DNA from: a virus
DNA length: 22,497 nt
Reading direction: 5' to 3' (one strand)
Virus record (IMG/VR): IMGVR_UViG_3300017967_000237
Span: 1 to 22,497 of that record
Shown piece after piece: positions 12,001 to 16,974 of the stretch. Within the stretch, counting starts at the first letter, position 1, and the number at the start of each line of letters is the position of its first letter. The translations under genes and the position numbers were made by a program. The notes below the pieces were generated by a model, which saw only the letters and a program-made list of their open reading frames with translations, was not told the DNA's origin and made no database searches.

Positions 12001-14307
12001 ATTAGAATTGATGATCCTTTGTATGACGGAAGCACTGTTACATCTAATCCTAATGCAATTATGCAAACACTAGTAGGTGACGGAATAACACAGACTCTTT
12101 ATATAGACAACCTAAAATTAGAGCCATATGACGAAACCGGCAACAATACTGGTCCTGATTTAACTATACAAGAAGGAACATCGACATTAATTATTAGAAA
12201 AGTTACATCTGATGGTAGTTTTGTACCAGATCCAACAAGTTATGACACGCAACTTTCAGGTGGAAATATTAATTATAGCACTGCTACTGGATTAAACGCA
12301 GAAGATATAATTGTTGATGGTGATGGATTTGTTACGCCAACAACTTCAAAAGGCCCCGAAGAATTAGTCCCTGGACAGATTGTAGACACTTTGGATATTA
12401 GAGTATATCAAAGAGACAGTGCAGGAGGCAGCGCAATCTTTAGTCAAGCATATATCACTGACGGAGTACAAACAGTGTTTGATCTAGGAGTTATTCCAAA
12501 CTCTAGCGATGCAATTTATGTAAGAATTAATAATCAAGAGATATCTCAAGATGATTATGTAGTTAACTATTCCGCAGGAACGCTAACTCTTAACACTGCT
12601 CCTGCAATCAATAATGAACTACATATATTAACACTTGGAGTTGCAGCAGAAAACATACTTGTTATAGATACAGTAATTGCAGATGGAAATACTAATGAGT
12701 TTGTTACTACTGTAGAATGGAGAGACAATTTAAGTAGTTTTGTAAATGTCAACGGAGTCCCTTCAGAAATACAACTTGTACAAACTGGAAGGAAAGTTGC
12801 AATTAGATTCCCAGAAGCAGTTGAGGCTGACGCACAAATTTTCTACGGCATTTTCTATACTGAAGAAACAAACTTTAGTCAAGTGAAGAAAGATTTCTTA
12901 GTAGGAGATGGATCAACGTCAACATTTGAATTATCTCAAGCACCGTTTAATCAATTGCCTCTTTCACATAAGATAGTTGTTCAAGTTGACGGTCAGATAC
13001 TAAATGCAGGATACAATCAAAAATTTGCTGTTACCGCAGTTAGGGAATATCAACTTAGATTGTATCAACAGCCTAACGTATCTCTTCTACCTAATCAAAT
13101 CGAAGCATATTTGAATGGCACTAAGTTAGAAGAAACTGTTGATTATAGATGGGATATTTTTAATACAAGTATAACTCTATTCTCTGGTGTAGGAACAACA
13201 GGTGATGTATTAGAAGTGTTTGTTATTGATGATGGAGAATATACTTTTGAGAACAACCAGGTAACATTTGTAAGTACGCCTCCTTTAGATTCTGAAATAC
13301 AGATTACACAGTTTAGCAATCATGATATACAAGAAATAGAGCGTGTTAATTATGATGTTGTTGAAAGAACAACTTTGCAAGTCGGTACTGAAGAATATCA
13401 AGAGTACCATTCACTTACAACAGGGTTGATCAAGTTGCGCAAGCCTGCTATAGATGCTCAATATGTTTGGGTAACTAAAAACGGTGTTCAATTAACTCCT
13501 AGCGTTGATTATATAGTATTAGAAGATAATCGTTATTTGAAAATTAAAAACGTTGCAGAGGACGATGTTTTAGAAATCATACATTTTAGTAATCCGTTTG
13601 TTTCAAAAGATAGTTTCGGTTTTAGACAGTTTAAAGACATACTAAATCGTACACATTATAAACGTCTTAACGACAATGTGCTGTTTGAATTAGCGCAAGA
13701 TTTAAACTGGTATGATCTTAGGATTGAAATTAGTGACGCTTCAGAACTTCCAGTTCCTAGCAAGCAAGATAATGTTCCAGGAGTTTTATTTGTTAATGGA
13801 GAACGAATAGAGTATTTTATTAAAGAAGGTAATACATTACGACAAATACGTCGAGGCACATTAGGAACAGGAGTACCTACAGTTCATCCTTCGGGCACAA
13901 AAGTAGAAAATCAAAGTATAAGTGAAAATATACCTTATAAAGATGAAATGATTTCTACAGTATTTGAAGCAGACGGAAACACTAATACTTTCCAACTAGA
14001 TTTTACACCAGAAAGTATTAATGATTTTGAAGTGTTTGCTGCTGGCAAGCGTCTTAGAAAAGAGTCTCTTGCAGTATTTGATTTAACAATTGATCAAGAT
14101 TCCCCAGAAGGAGACGTAATTCAGCCAGCAGAATTTTCATTAGAAGGAAACACATTAACTTTACTAGCAACTCCGGAAGAAAATCAAAAAGTAATTGTTG
14201 TAAGAAAACAAGGAAAGATTTGGACACCTCTAGGAGAATCGCTAAGTAATGTTGAAAATAACATTGGCAGATTCCTGCGCGGAGCAACAGTTGACTTGCC
14301 TGAATAA
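1..14307 (+). CDS. Giant modular virion structural protein / tail adhesin (5' partial)
   Basis: The frame is open from base 1 to the TAA at 14305-14307, giving 4,768 residues with the N-terminus missing. The TTG at 217 is only an internal codon, since the frame continues upstream without a stop. Residues are counted from base 1. Seen in order: Ig-like NG/DY modules (about 141-196 and 363-424), a Trp-rich block with HTHPWE (about 586-665), CBM5/12-like modules (887-934, 1144-1190, 1645-1680, 2311-2355), blades of a FG-GAP-type propeller (about 1548-2865) with inserted segments, GxGY repeats (2457-2690, 3353-3413, 3721-3799), a Trp/Tyr-rich block (about 3035-3300), and a C-terminal Ig-like array (about 3827-4738). 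No enzyme motif was recognised. Similar giant proteins occur in marine T4-like phages. A tail or baseplate-associated adhesin role is inferred from the modules and from the fibre genes that follow. A divergent baseplate-wedge protein (T4 gp7/gp10 position) is an alternative. Confidence 0.85.
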   Translation, partial: QEKTAVNQEPLFDIFDKDGYSYSDETLYEASTFQGNKIFSYKKGTGVSDTELGFALSYQNIENSGDILFDFNLLRESMSYQVDDADVTKNTDIGFLKKYQDRENFIYTNGWTKADFESQQSVIRQYVATTSQLNDFEIDVYKDAALLNDLWVRVYVNNKIQDQNADYTLTSGSSDRLFVTFNSDLNVDDVVLVKTRSATPKNSNGFYEFPYNLERNPKNENITQFTLGEVNDHVSSMIEDLNNFTGDFPGTSNLRDLGNLDGYGKKFIQHSGPINLPLYHITTKDGNVIKAIKQARYDYGKFKRNFLQTALNLGFDGPIKQHVDKVLGEMNRTKTDAMPYYFSDMLAYQSVKRTEYIVEDPGNVFFALTNFFTLTESSDTAVNVYLNGTQLLHGRDYTFNDEGFCIITAEKVADDVIELYEYESSNGSFIPPTPTKLGLYPKYEPQILFDDTYFADEPVKFIQGHDGSLVKAYDDYRDELLLELEKRIFNNIKQTLDPEIFDLYALQNSAHRTTGVSKTKIDNAMLSDFVQWLKIAGTPDYTTNEFYTDGNKFTYNYSRTTDPYGNRHAGFWRGIYKHFFDTDRPHTHPWEMLGFTIKPQWWEEVYGPAPYTLNNTILWEDLQNGLLKEPNKPIKVLNNFKRPGLLNYIPVDAQGRLVDPLQSGIAKNFNNSQASVSFKFGDIAPTEAAWRKSSEFPFSLITALLLNRPAKILGLLFDKNNIERNVAGQLVEKTTGKRIALTDLEFPNTCECPSRKYTSGLVNYIADYMYSNVNSYFDYIDNVKNIDNQIALKLAGFTDKSKFKLILDSRSPFNEGNVFVPEENYQIFLNKSSASEVVSYSGIIVEKSQLGYIVRGYDLNNPIFRTYDVIPSSADPVLRIGGVSEKFVNWNAGKQYVQGQVVKFTGEFYRVKEGHSSTNQFDGTKFIKLAELPIQGGATARRRKNFEKELKTIPYGTVFSDIQQVVDFMYGYEHWLIEQGFKFDNYNPEFNLIENFDLSIKEFLFWTTQNWSVGTVISVSPAASKLIFEKEYHAVDNIFDNFYDYSVYKTDGNILRPEFLELSRDGNEFTATEVDSADGIYALKVPIVQIEHVVLLDNKTVFNDVIYDPAPGYRQERIRVQGYRTDNWDGSLNIPGFIYDSAEVQNWQPYQDYALGDTVKYKEFFYSANEKVTGGSTFIARQWKRLDSRPEPKLITNLEYKTNQFADFYDLDTDNFDLEQQKFAQHLTGYQNRKYLQNIINDDVSQYKFYQGFIQDKGTRNSLDKLFDALSSANKESLDFFEEWAFKQGMYGATDGFTEVEYKLDETKFLLNPQPIELVNSIPPESTDLIYRILPFETYVKPEEYDHSPFPVNSSNSEFVKTSGFVHPDDVQAIVRTRNDVTGIDINTVSIGNYIWIGQDRLSWDVAKIVQKDYRIIDIADSLNDEIGLLVVYLNRSVKDDIKVGEIIGLYDVDDASGFYVVSRIENNIIVIENFITPFTVGLPRDGLVIGLESAKITSIDTLNNYAENFVENNDFIWLEDGLNQKVYSHKEVYQQKEILENPQTWQDFNYDAFGEAISTTSNNTVLAVGSPYYKLSENVSGVVNIYTRGSELNNWILTQTIEPQTNIFASVDATSLFGTSVAVSPDGKYLAVGSPNASKVLTQYKGDYSENTDYVTGEIVTYNDNLWKANIDIFSEIANIAYTSFDSYAQFAIDTDSTDLSLIVAGNYGLYQVETDHILVRAPADQYEGTEPGDTVVFRWNRYSTANLALTESQPFAGYYTPITADFISREGIGGSAVGHEIIEKVDNIFNIDNYTILPTVGDTVYTDTGSAEVVYVKTQETSLLLYVNNTNGVFANTGILFTADVPIGAYRDDFYNTSEKIGGYWYINTSTYFTTDVDDNIWSDTGRGLVYRDVLNLRGDDGDLGTPDTRSTPNYYYNIQDYLQDITVTNLNDQISFTTHLAYSGIFDTQEPVIPSNLWVFRSPKVLSDTLSVSDTFGFYLDQLGSLDITNSGYTFETINKNNHEVFDLWDGYIDIEFTEFPPFDEDSDTRFGDPIQPVPKYNYYDESTQLLSDNAFGDTVQDVITGATAEVMYYQRFFNTVRLYVKNVTGTWLAGGNFGEVGAIQRNANATFRGVSDVDRVIGEIVATSLTSNDVGEQVGKLVVVQNSENFDGTTHTLDYNPQLTNVEYWLYKEVDILGIPREASVPTTTNNEWDQVFNLPADANGTSQDYIEEGLISVYGQTGSGEYQLINHFTLPNRDNYTHIGNRLRFTKRDDLYTLFAAEDGNGDKNDTTVPSGLNYGKLHIIKKGIEDGVEYTWDIGKDKNYFGEFSSASAYSENNIVVYDNALYRAITNISSGLAFDTADWEILDGSISRLGYVPTPETVKLPGEAIFSPENGILEFVRDFDVNDAGNVIATTTSLLADDSTTRNTVAVYREVNGNYTFSQSISAESTDGPGVGAEVTATLETTGSVKFMDVTSTGEYEVTPTVTISGDGDGATAVVELTEDGGISRLLVLEPGLGYTVAPIVQIETTDSTGTGAVVEAVLTGSSVTSYNVIESGSGYNPTTIIISIIKDPTETSEILEEATAFPIIKFAVNDIRITNSGSNYTQSLTTATVDRNVDDTATSDAVISPVIGFAVDSLTLVNGGYGYDPEYTSVRFGNNVADFGNGNGASASLSINERGEIESVTLTSSGSGFIDITPVSTSIPFVQIVDSREEANFGDSISISQDGKLLAVGESFNDTDGSNRGKVYIYKQVNGLYELNQTLSSFNKEPGEGFGHKVSFDGNQLAVSSINADAKIFTTIDSETTTFDNGLTNIIKTSSNTGVVYIYERLEDNLVYADQIEYNNLDNDQVRQFGDTLLLTNNHIYVGMPKLQKGVDTVKFVDGASNILRVDNARRFKLNERIQFTFFDDSTDALINSGLEESKDYFIKEIINDTDFTISETQGGSIKQLTTNTVAKFRVSANRAVQGLLIDYQRPINEKSWNIHREPYASVDVSKFRGAFLYNTKTNKLLEHIDILDPVQGKIAGIVEQELDYKLYYDPALYNVINNEDVQNTESWAENYVGKTWWDLNFVRFYNPYQDTSIFQSNYWQTIFPETEVRVYEWIESTLTPDQWDTISGTEEAPSQGVSGTTRYGNSFYVKKKKYDSVAQRFTNKYYYWVENKTTIPNVEGRNLTVKQMTDLITNPAQQGYRFVALMKDNRFTVYNCNNLFEDKNVAINFRYWTIDDQEQNIHSQYQILSDGLATSRPNKDIEKKWFDSLIGYDEFDRPVPNPILSDKQKYGIQFKPRQSMFKNRVEALKQVIERVNSVLSTRITVDDFNLSSLSSFDPAPTAFSRLFDVSIETFDELQFIGTANLTPAIIEPVIVDGSITRLNIINAGRGYKTPPSYEIKGNGEGAEFEFAIDSVGKIISANVVQGGKNYQDNTTIDIRKFSVLVEADSTNRGRWVIYNRNSVTNVWERSIIQQYDVRQYWNYADWYADGYGLFTITNFEIDESYELTSLDAPIGTVVKINNIGSGGWLLLEKIANEDTDDYTVNYKTIGRENGTIQFSQDLYNFIESRVGFDATSFDARYYDNQPIIETRIILEALRGNILVDELAVEYNKLFFASIRYVFAEQLFVDWAFKTSFVKAIHNVGELDQRVNFKNDNLESYEDYIKEVKPFKTKVREYRSSYDKLDPSNTSVTDFDLPPSYSSIDAKIIPESIIATTNSLTNLSITIDEYPKKHWKDNVGFTITDVQIASQGSGYTQAPTINFQGGGGTGATAKAFVSNGKLTKIRVTNPGTGYLSAPRVIINGSLIEGGVEATASAIIGNSLVRSTHVRSKFDRVTGNFYITNLQETENFVGSGATTTFTLKWPLDQKSNRMTIYVDGIEALRSEYSFSNVSDNSKSYTRYLGRVDFVEPPKTGAAIEVIYFRDIDMLDAQDRINLFYNPTTGMIGNDVAQLMDGIDYGGVEVKSLEFEGAAGWDTKPWFSTLWDTYDNTFEDEIFTFDDSTVQVVLSKPLEEGISYNVYLDGIRIDDPLYDGSTVTSNPNAIMQTLVGDGITQTLYIDNLKLEPYDETGNNTGPDLTIQEGTSTLIIRKVTSDGSFVPDPTSYDTQLSGGNINYSTATGLNAEDIIVDGDGFVTPTTSKGPEELVPGQIVDTLDIRVYQRDSAGGSAIFSQAYITDGVQTVFDLGVIPNSSDAIYVRINNQEISQDDYVVNYSAGTLTLNTAPAINNELHILTLGVAAENILVIDTVIADGNTNEFVTTVEWRDNLSSFVNVNGVPSEIQLVQTGRKVAIRFPEAVEADAQIFYGIFYTEETNFSQVKKDFLVGDGSTSTFELSQAPFNQLPLSHKIVVQVDGQILNAGYNQKFAVTAVREYQLRLYQQPNVSLLPNQIEAYLNGTKLEETVDYRWDIFNTSITLFSGVGTTGDVLEVFVIDDGEYTFENNQVTFVSTPPLDSEIQITQFSNHDIQEIERVNYDVVERTTLQVGTEEYQEYHSLTTGLIKLRKPAIDAQYVWVTKNGVQLTPSVDYIVLEDNRYLKIKNVAEDDVLEIIHFSNPFVSKDSFGFRQFKDILNRTHYKRLNDNVLFELAQDLNWYDLRIEISDASELPVPSKQDNVPGVLFVNGERIEYFIKEGNTLRQIRRGTLGTGVPTVHPSGTKVENQSISENIPYKDEMISTVFEADGNTNTFQLDFTPESINDFEVFAAGKRLRKESLAVFDLTIDQDSPEGDVIQPAEFSLEGNTLTLLATPEENQKVIVVRKQGKIWTPLGESLSNVENNIGRFLRGATVDLPE
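421..1272 (+). repeat. Two N-proximal Ig-like 'NG..L..DY' modules in the giant protein
   Basis: Two segments (421-588 and 1087-1272) share one pattern: a short V-x-V-Y strand, an N-N/N-G turn, a hydrophobic residue, then D-Y, and a closing strand beginning D-D-V (YVNNKIQ...ADYTL...VDDVVLV and YLNGTQL...RDYTF...ADDVIEL). The same pattern recurs many times at the C-terminal end of this protein. Such modules are common beta-sandwich spacers in phage fibre proteins. The fold is inferred from the pattern. Confidence 0.6.
1756..1995 (+). other. Trp/Pro-rich conserved-looking block of the giant protein
   Basis: This stretch contains HTHPWEMLGF, then PQWWEEVYGPAPYT, a LWEDL motif, KRPGLL and IPVDAQGRLVDPL. 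Its density of Trp, Pro and His is unlike the Ser/Thr/Asn-rich modules around it and suggests a compact, constrained domain. I associate the pattern with the large structural proteins of marine phages from memory only. No function is known to me. The HxH pair could bind metal, but nothing else supports that. Confidence 0.45.
2659..2802 (+). other. CBM5/12-like (chitin-binding type 3-like) module A
   Basis: Residues 887-934 read VNW-N-x-G-K-x-Y-V-x-GQVVKFTGEFYRVKEGH and then FIKLAEL. This matches the type-3 chitin-binding pattern: leading Trp, Tyr, G-x-x-V-x-(Y/F), aromatic-x-(A/V). In the known family the exposed aromatic residues bind polysaccharide. Sugar binding here is inferred. Confidence 0.5.
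3430..3570 (+). other. CBM5/12-like module B
   Basis: Residues 1144-1190 contain NWQPYQDYALGDTVKYKEFFYSAN followed by QWKRLD in shortened spacing, the clearest copy of the pattern: W, Y, Y, L-G-D-x-V-x-Y, F-F-Y-x-A, and a final W-x-x-L. It resembles module A but is separated from it by about 210 residues of unrelated sequence. Confidence 0.55.
4933..5040 (+). other. CBM5/12-like module C, inside the first propeller insertion
   Basis: Residues 1645-1680 contain YKGDYSENTDYVTGEIVTYN and then NLWKAN, fitting the Y..G-x-x-V-x-Y...W-x-A pattern. The copy is short and lacks a clear final W-x-x-L strand. It begins just after the LAVGSP strand of propeller blade 2. Confidence 0.45.
5401..6306 (+). 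repeat. Pair of G-D-T-V / L-Y-V repeats inside the first propeller insertion
   Basis: Segments 5401-5523 and 6172-6306 share a pattern: GDTV, a Gly-Ser/Ala turn, A-E-V-V/M-Y, then LLLYVNNTNGVF in the first and VRLYVKNVTGTW in the second. This is a short beta module that recurs in phage structural proteins. The copies are about 770 bases apart and diverged at DNA level, so the duplication is old. Confidence 0.45.
6931..7065 (+). other. CBM5/12-like module D, between propeller blades
   Basis: Residues 2311-2355 contain FGEFSSASAYSENNIVVYDN, then ALYRA, and end in DWEILDG. This matches Y..x-x-x-V-x-Y...Y-x-A...W-x-x-L. It sits between blade 3 (ending near 6905) and blade 4 (starting near 7123), so it looks like a loop insertion in the propeller. 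Confidence 0.5.
7369..8070 (+). repeat. GxGY glycine-rich repeat cluster 1 (between propeller blades)
   Basis: Several turns of the pattern G-x-G-Y-(T/D)-x-x-P-x-(V/I)-x-I, then G-x-G-A-x-A, then x-G-x-I-x-x-(L/V) occur here: PTVTISGDGDGATA, GLGYTVAPIVQI, GSGYNPTTI, GSNYTQS, GYGYDPEY, GNGASASL and a last GSGF. Repeats of this type are known from bacterial surface and phage tail proteins and probably form stacked beta arches. The cluster lies between propeller blades 4 and 5. Confidence 0.6.
9103..9900 (+). other. Trp/Tyr-rich conserved-looking block of the giant protein
   Basis: This stretch includes KTWWDLNFVRFYNPYQD, YEWIESTL, KYYYWVENKTTIP, LTVKQMTDLI, QQGYRFVALM and NRFTVYNC, then an amphipathic stretch (RVEALKQVIERVNSVL). 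It is not repetitive and is richer in aromatic residues and predicted helix than the flanking parts, so it looks like an independent domain. I do not recognise a family or function. Confidence 0.4.
10057..10240 (+). repeat. GxGY glycine-rich repeat cluster 2
   Basis: One and a half turns of the GxGY repeat: VDGSITRLNIINAGRGYKTP, then EIKGNGEGAEFEF, IISANVVQGGKNY. It is the same repeat type as at 7369-8070 and 11161-11397, here preceding an unrelated Trp-rich stretch (RQYWNYADWYADGYG). Confidence 0.55.
11161..11397 (+). repeat. GxGY glycine-rich repeat cluster 3
   Basis: This is the most canonical copy. It reads GSGYTQAPTINFQGGGGTGA, then TAKAFVSNGKLTKIRV, GTGYLSAPRVIINGS and EATASAI. Four consecutive GGC codons (11221-11232) encode the Gly run. 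It lies just before the C-terminal Ig-like array. Confidence 0.65.
11479..14214 (+). repeat. C-terminal array of about eight to ten Ig-like 'GDG..xxF...NG..L..DY' modules
   Basis: Successive modules follow a (V/A)-x-DG-x-T-x-x-F-x-L start, a (V/I)-x-(V/L)-(N/D)-G turn, D-Y, and a closing strand before the next module. Starts are near 11479 (YVDGIEA), 11920 (YLDGIRI), 12067 (VGDGITQTL), 12439 (TDGVQTVFDL, RINNQEI, DDYVV), 12655 (ADGNTNEF, NVNGVPS), 12883 (GDGSTSTFEL, QVDGQIL), 13045 (YLNGTKL, VDYRW), 13405 (TKNGVQL, VDYIV) and 13957 (ADGNTNTFQL). A different unit at about 13760-13940 carries FVNGERIEYF and RRGTLGTG. Modules like these make long shafts in phage fibres. Exact borders are uncertain. 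Confidence 0.65.
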
Positions 14308-14310
14308 ATA
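14303..14310 (+). promoter_or_regulatory. Late-promoter-like motif AATAAATA upstream of the 14330 gene
   Basis: AATAAATA matches the T4 late-promoter consensus TATAAATA at seven of eight positions. It overlaps the stop codon of the giant gene and lies 19 bases before the next ATG. Recognition by a gp55-type late sigma factor is inferred from the motif and position, and from two matching copies at 18776 and 21220. Confidence 0.5.
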
Positions 14311-14329
14311 CACAGTGAGAGATTAAAAA

Positions 14330-14932
14330 ATGGATAATATTCAAGAAAATCAAGGTATTTTAGTACAAGGTCATATAAAAATACATGACCCAGTGTCTAA
14401 AGAAGTTATAATTAACAAACGCAATGCAATTCATTACGAAAACATGAGTATATCTCTTGCTGAAAGTCTTGCAAATGCAGGCGAAGGCTGGATTTACGAA
14501 ATGAGTTTTGGAAATGGCGGCACGTCTGTTGATCCTACAGGAATAATTACATATCTTACTCCTAATAGTACAGGTACTAACGCTAGTTTATACAATCAGA
14601 CATTTACAAAAGTTGTAGATGACAGAAGTGTAAACAACATTGATCCTGTTAGAAATAAAATAGAAACAAGGCACGTAAGCGGAACAAATTATACAGATAT
14701 ACTTGTAACTTGTTTGTTAGATTACGGAGAACCAAGTGGACAGCAAGCGTTCGATACAGCAAGCGATGCAGACAGTGCTTATGTTTTTGATGAATTAGGT
14801 TTAAGAAGTTATTCAGCATCGGGTTCAGGCCGTTTACTTACACACGTAATTTTCCACCCTGTTCAAAAATCCTTGAATAGATTAATACAAATTGATTACA
14901 CTGTAAGAGTGCAAAGTTTGTCAGGGGTATAA
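14330..14932 (+). CDS. Virion structural protein of unknown function, 200 residues
   Basis: The ATG at 14330 follows a purine-rich but weak ribosome site (GTGAGAGA, 14315-14322). The product is soluble, with no signal peptide, membrane segment or coiled coil visible. Its middle contains FGNGGTSVDPTG, IITYLTPN and LYNQTF, and its C-terminal half has LLDYGEPSGQ, YVFDELGLRSY and LTHVIFHPVQKSLNRLIQIDYT. The tightly patterned C-terminal half suggests a single compact domain rather than fibre repeats. I recall similar proteins beside fibre genes in marine T4-like phages but know no function. It lies 22 bases after the giant gene and 12 bases before the collar fibre, so a connector or accessory role for these appendages is a reasonable guess only. 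Confidence 0.8.
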   Translation: MDNIQENQGILVQGHIKIHDPVSKEVIINKRNAIHYENMSISLAESLANAGEGWIYEMSFGNGGTSVDPTGIITYLTPNSTGTNASLYNQTFTKVVDDRSVNNIDPVRNKIETRHVSGTNYTDILVTCLLDYGEPSGQQAFDTASDADSAYVFDELGLRSYSASGSGRLLTHVIFHPVQKSLNRLIQIDYTVRVQSLSGV

Positions 14933-14944
14933 CAGGAGATATAA

Positions 14945-16972
14945 ATGGCATACGAAGTTAATTTTACAGATCAAGCAAACAAAGGTAGCATAATAGTAGA
15001 CGACAATACTATTAACCAGGAGACAAGTGTTGATCTTCCAGGAAGAAACAGTACTGCATATGGTACTAGTATTGCTGAAAATTTCCTACACTTATTAGAA
15101 AATTTTGCTAACACCTCAGAGCCAGAAAATCCTGTTGAAGGACAACTTTGGTATGATAGTAGTCCTGGTGTAAATCAACTTAAAGTTTATGATGGTACCG
15201 CTTGGGCAGCAGCAGGCGGCCTAAAAAAAGCAATAGCAGAACCAGATGTTAATAATTCAGTAACAGGTGACTTATGGGTTGATACTGATAACCAGCAACT
15301 ATATTTGTATTCAGGTTCTGGTTGGGTATTAGTAGGTCCTAGTTTTTCAGATGGTCTAAACACTGGCGCACGACCTATACAATTAACTGGAACAGATAAT
15401 ACAGATTATAGTGTTTTAGTTATTGAAGTTGAAGCACAACCTGTAGCAATTATTTCTACATCTACGTTTACACCTAAAGTTGCTATATCAGGTTTTGCTA
15501 GTCTTAAACCTGGTATAAATTTAACAACAAGAGATATTACAGGTGCTGGAGTTGCAAAATTTAACGGTACATCAGAAAAAGCAGAAGCACTTGTAGTAGG
15601 AAACACTACAGTTCCTTCATCTAACTTTTTAAGAACAGATCAAACAAGTATAACAAATTTTCCTATTAGAATAAAAAATAATACTGGTTTGCAGTTAGGT
15701 ACTGCATCACAGTTATCTATTGGAGTAGAAGGCGAAGCCGGAGTTATTACACACAACACAAGCGGCGCACAAATTAATATTAGAACAAATGATGGCGGCG
15801 TAACAAAGAATGTTCTTACCTTAGACGGAACAAATGTAGGTATAAACAACGGTGCTCCTGACCAGGCACTTGATGTAATAGGAAATATTCAAACAGATAG
15901 CAATTTATTAGTCGACGGCGCAACACAATCCGATACATTTAGTAGCGGCGCAGTAGTTATTAAAGGCGGCGTCGGCATTGCAAAAAACTTGAATATAGGC
16001 GGCAATGTAACAATAGAAGGCGGAACTCAAGTTAAAAATTTAACTCCTGATTTAAATAATCAGCGCATTTTAGGAACTGAATTAATTAGATGGCAAGCCG
16101 TTTATGCAAATACATTTTTTGGGAATCTAGTAGGAGATATTACTGGAACGATTACAGGTAAATCAACTAGCACTGATAAACTAGCCAGTAAGACAACTTT
16201 TAGAATGTCAGGAGATGTTTCTGCGCCTGAATTTACATTTGATGGACAAACAGGCGGAACAACAAAAACATTTAGCACATCTATTAGCAATAGTTTTATA
16301 GCAACCAAGCCAAGTCTTGGTTCTACTGAAGGTGATGACGAAATATTAATCAATAGAACTACAGGCACAACAGGATTATATAAAGTCAGTAGACGAGCAT
16401 TATTGTCTAGTGTTCCTACTAACCCTCCAGGAATTATTTTACCGTTTGGAGGAACAGTTATACCAGAAGGTTGGCTATTATGTGACGGTAGAGAAGTATT
16501 ACAAGTGTTATATCCAACACTATTTGAAGTAATTGGGTTTAACTTTAAAGACGCATCAGGCATTTCAGACGGCGGCACAGAATACTTTGCACTTCCAGAT
16601 TTTAGAGGTAGATTTGCACTAGGTCTTGATAACATGGGAGGCACTGCTGCTGATAGAGTAACTGGTCTTGGTGCTAGTGAACTAGGTAATGCAGGCGGCG
16701 CAGAAGATGTTAGTATAGGTATTGATAATTTGCCTGATCATGAACATGATATGAGGGCAGACAATGGAGATCAGTTTTATGCAATTAGCGATTTAACAAA
16801 AGGTCCTACTTCAGATCCAGAATCAATTGTGTACGATGCTCCTACAGGAACAGGTGTTGGGCAAGCACTGTCAACAAGCGGAGGCGTTTTAAATCCTACG
16901 CTAGGAGATGCAGTTAATGTTATGAATCCGTTTCTTGCTGTAAATTACATAATTTATCTCGGAGAAGTTTGA
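14945..16972 (+). CDS. Tail fibre protein with phage tail-collar domain, 675 residues
   Basis: The start is ATG at 14945 behind a good ribosome site (AGGAGA, 14934-14939). Residues 1-130 are the N-terminal module shared with the next two fibres: ENF-x-x-LLENF, then two turns of G-(Q/D)-LW-x-D...L-x-(V/L)-Y. The middle has fibre-shaft motifs (GGVGIAKNLNIGGNVTI, then RILGTELIRW and YANTF). Residues about 494-560 form a tail-collar domain: GGTVIPEGWLLCDG, YPTLFEVIG and LPDFRGRFALG (from residue 550), a close match to the family. The end, NPFLAVNYIIYLGE, is typical of collar fibres. In T4 the collar domain belongs to the short tail fibre gp12, which binds cell-surface sugars. A receptor-binding role here is inferred. 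The stop overlaps the next start. Confidence 0.9.
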   Translation: MAYEVNFTDQANKGSIIVDDNTINQETSVDLPGRNSTAYGTSIAENFLHLLENFANTSEPENPVEGQLWYDSSPGVNQLKVYDGTAWAAAGGLKKAIAEPDVNNSVTGDLWVDTDNQQLYLYSGSGWVLVGPSFSDGLNTGARPIQLTGTDNTDYSVLVIEVEAQPVAIISTSTFTPKVAISGFASLKPGINLTTRDITGAGVAKFNGTSEKAEALVVGNTTVPSSNFLRTDQTSITNFPIRIKNNTGLQLGTASQLSIGVEGEAGVITHNTSGAQINIRTNDGGVTKNVLTLDGTNVGINNGAPDQALDVIGNIQTDSNLLVDGATQSDTFSSGAVVIKGGVGIAKNLNIGGNVTIEGGTQVKNLTPDLNNQRILGTELIRWQAVYANTFFGNLVGDITGTITGKSTSTDKLASKTTFRMSGDVSAPEFTFDGQTGGTTKTFSTSISNSFIATKPSLGSTEGDDEILINRTTGTTGLYKVSRRALLSSVPTNPPGIILPFGGTVIPEGWLLCDGREVLQVLYPTLFEVIGFNFKDASGISDGGTEYFALPDFRGRFALGLDNMGGTAADRVTGLGASELGNAGGAEDVSIGIDNLPDHEHDMRADNGDQFYAISDLTKGPTSDPESIVYDAPTGTGVGQALSTSGGVLNPTLGDAVNVMNPFLAVNYIIYLGEV

Positions 16973-16974
16973 TG
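16961..16974 (+). promoter_or_regulatory. Ribosome site and TGATG stop-start overlap deciding the 16972 start
   Basis: GGAGAA at 16961-16966 lies five bases before an ATG at 16972-16974. That ATG overlaps the TGA (16970-16972) of the upstream fibre gene. This favours the ATG over the TTG three bases earlier and suggests translational coupling. The resulting N-terminus, MSYKLNKTDG, aligns with MAYEVNFTD and MAYQIDRYN of the sister fibres. Confidence 0.75.

Noticed and set aside
14054-14353. 99-residue minus-strand frame spanning the gap after the giant gene
   Set aside because: It is low-complexity Leu/Phe-rich sequence complementary to the C-terminal module and the start of the next gene, with no sign of its own expression signals.
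14940-14947. TATAAATG resembling a late promoter before the collar fibre
   Set aside because: It overlaps the start codon itself, so a transcript starting downstream would lack the ribosome site and the ATG.
16102-16644. 180-residue open frame on the minus strand
   Set aside because: It lies entirely opposite the collar fibre gene, has no supporting ribosome site or promoter, and shows no recognisable protein pattern. It is a shadow frame.
16969-16971. TTG as the start of the second fibre gene
   Set aside because: An ATG three bases later has ribosome-site spacing of five bases, overlaps the upstream stop as TGATG, and gives an N-terminus that matches the sister fibres.
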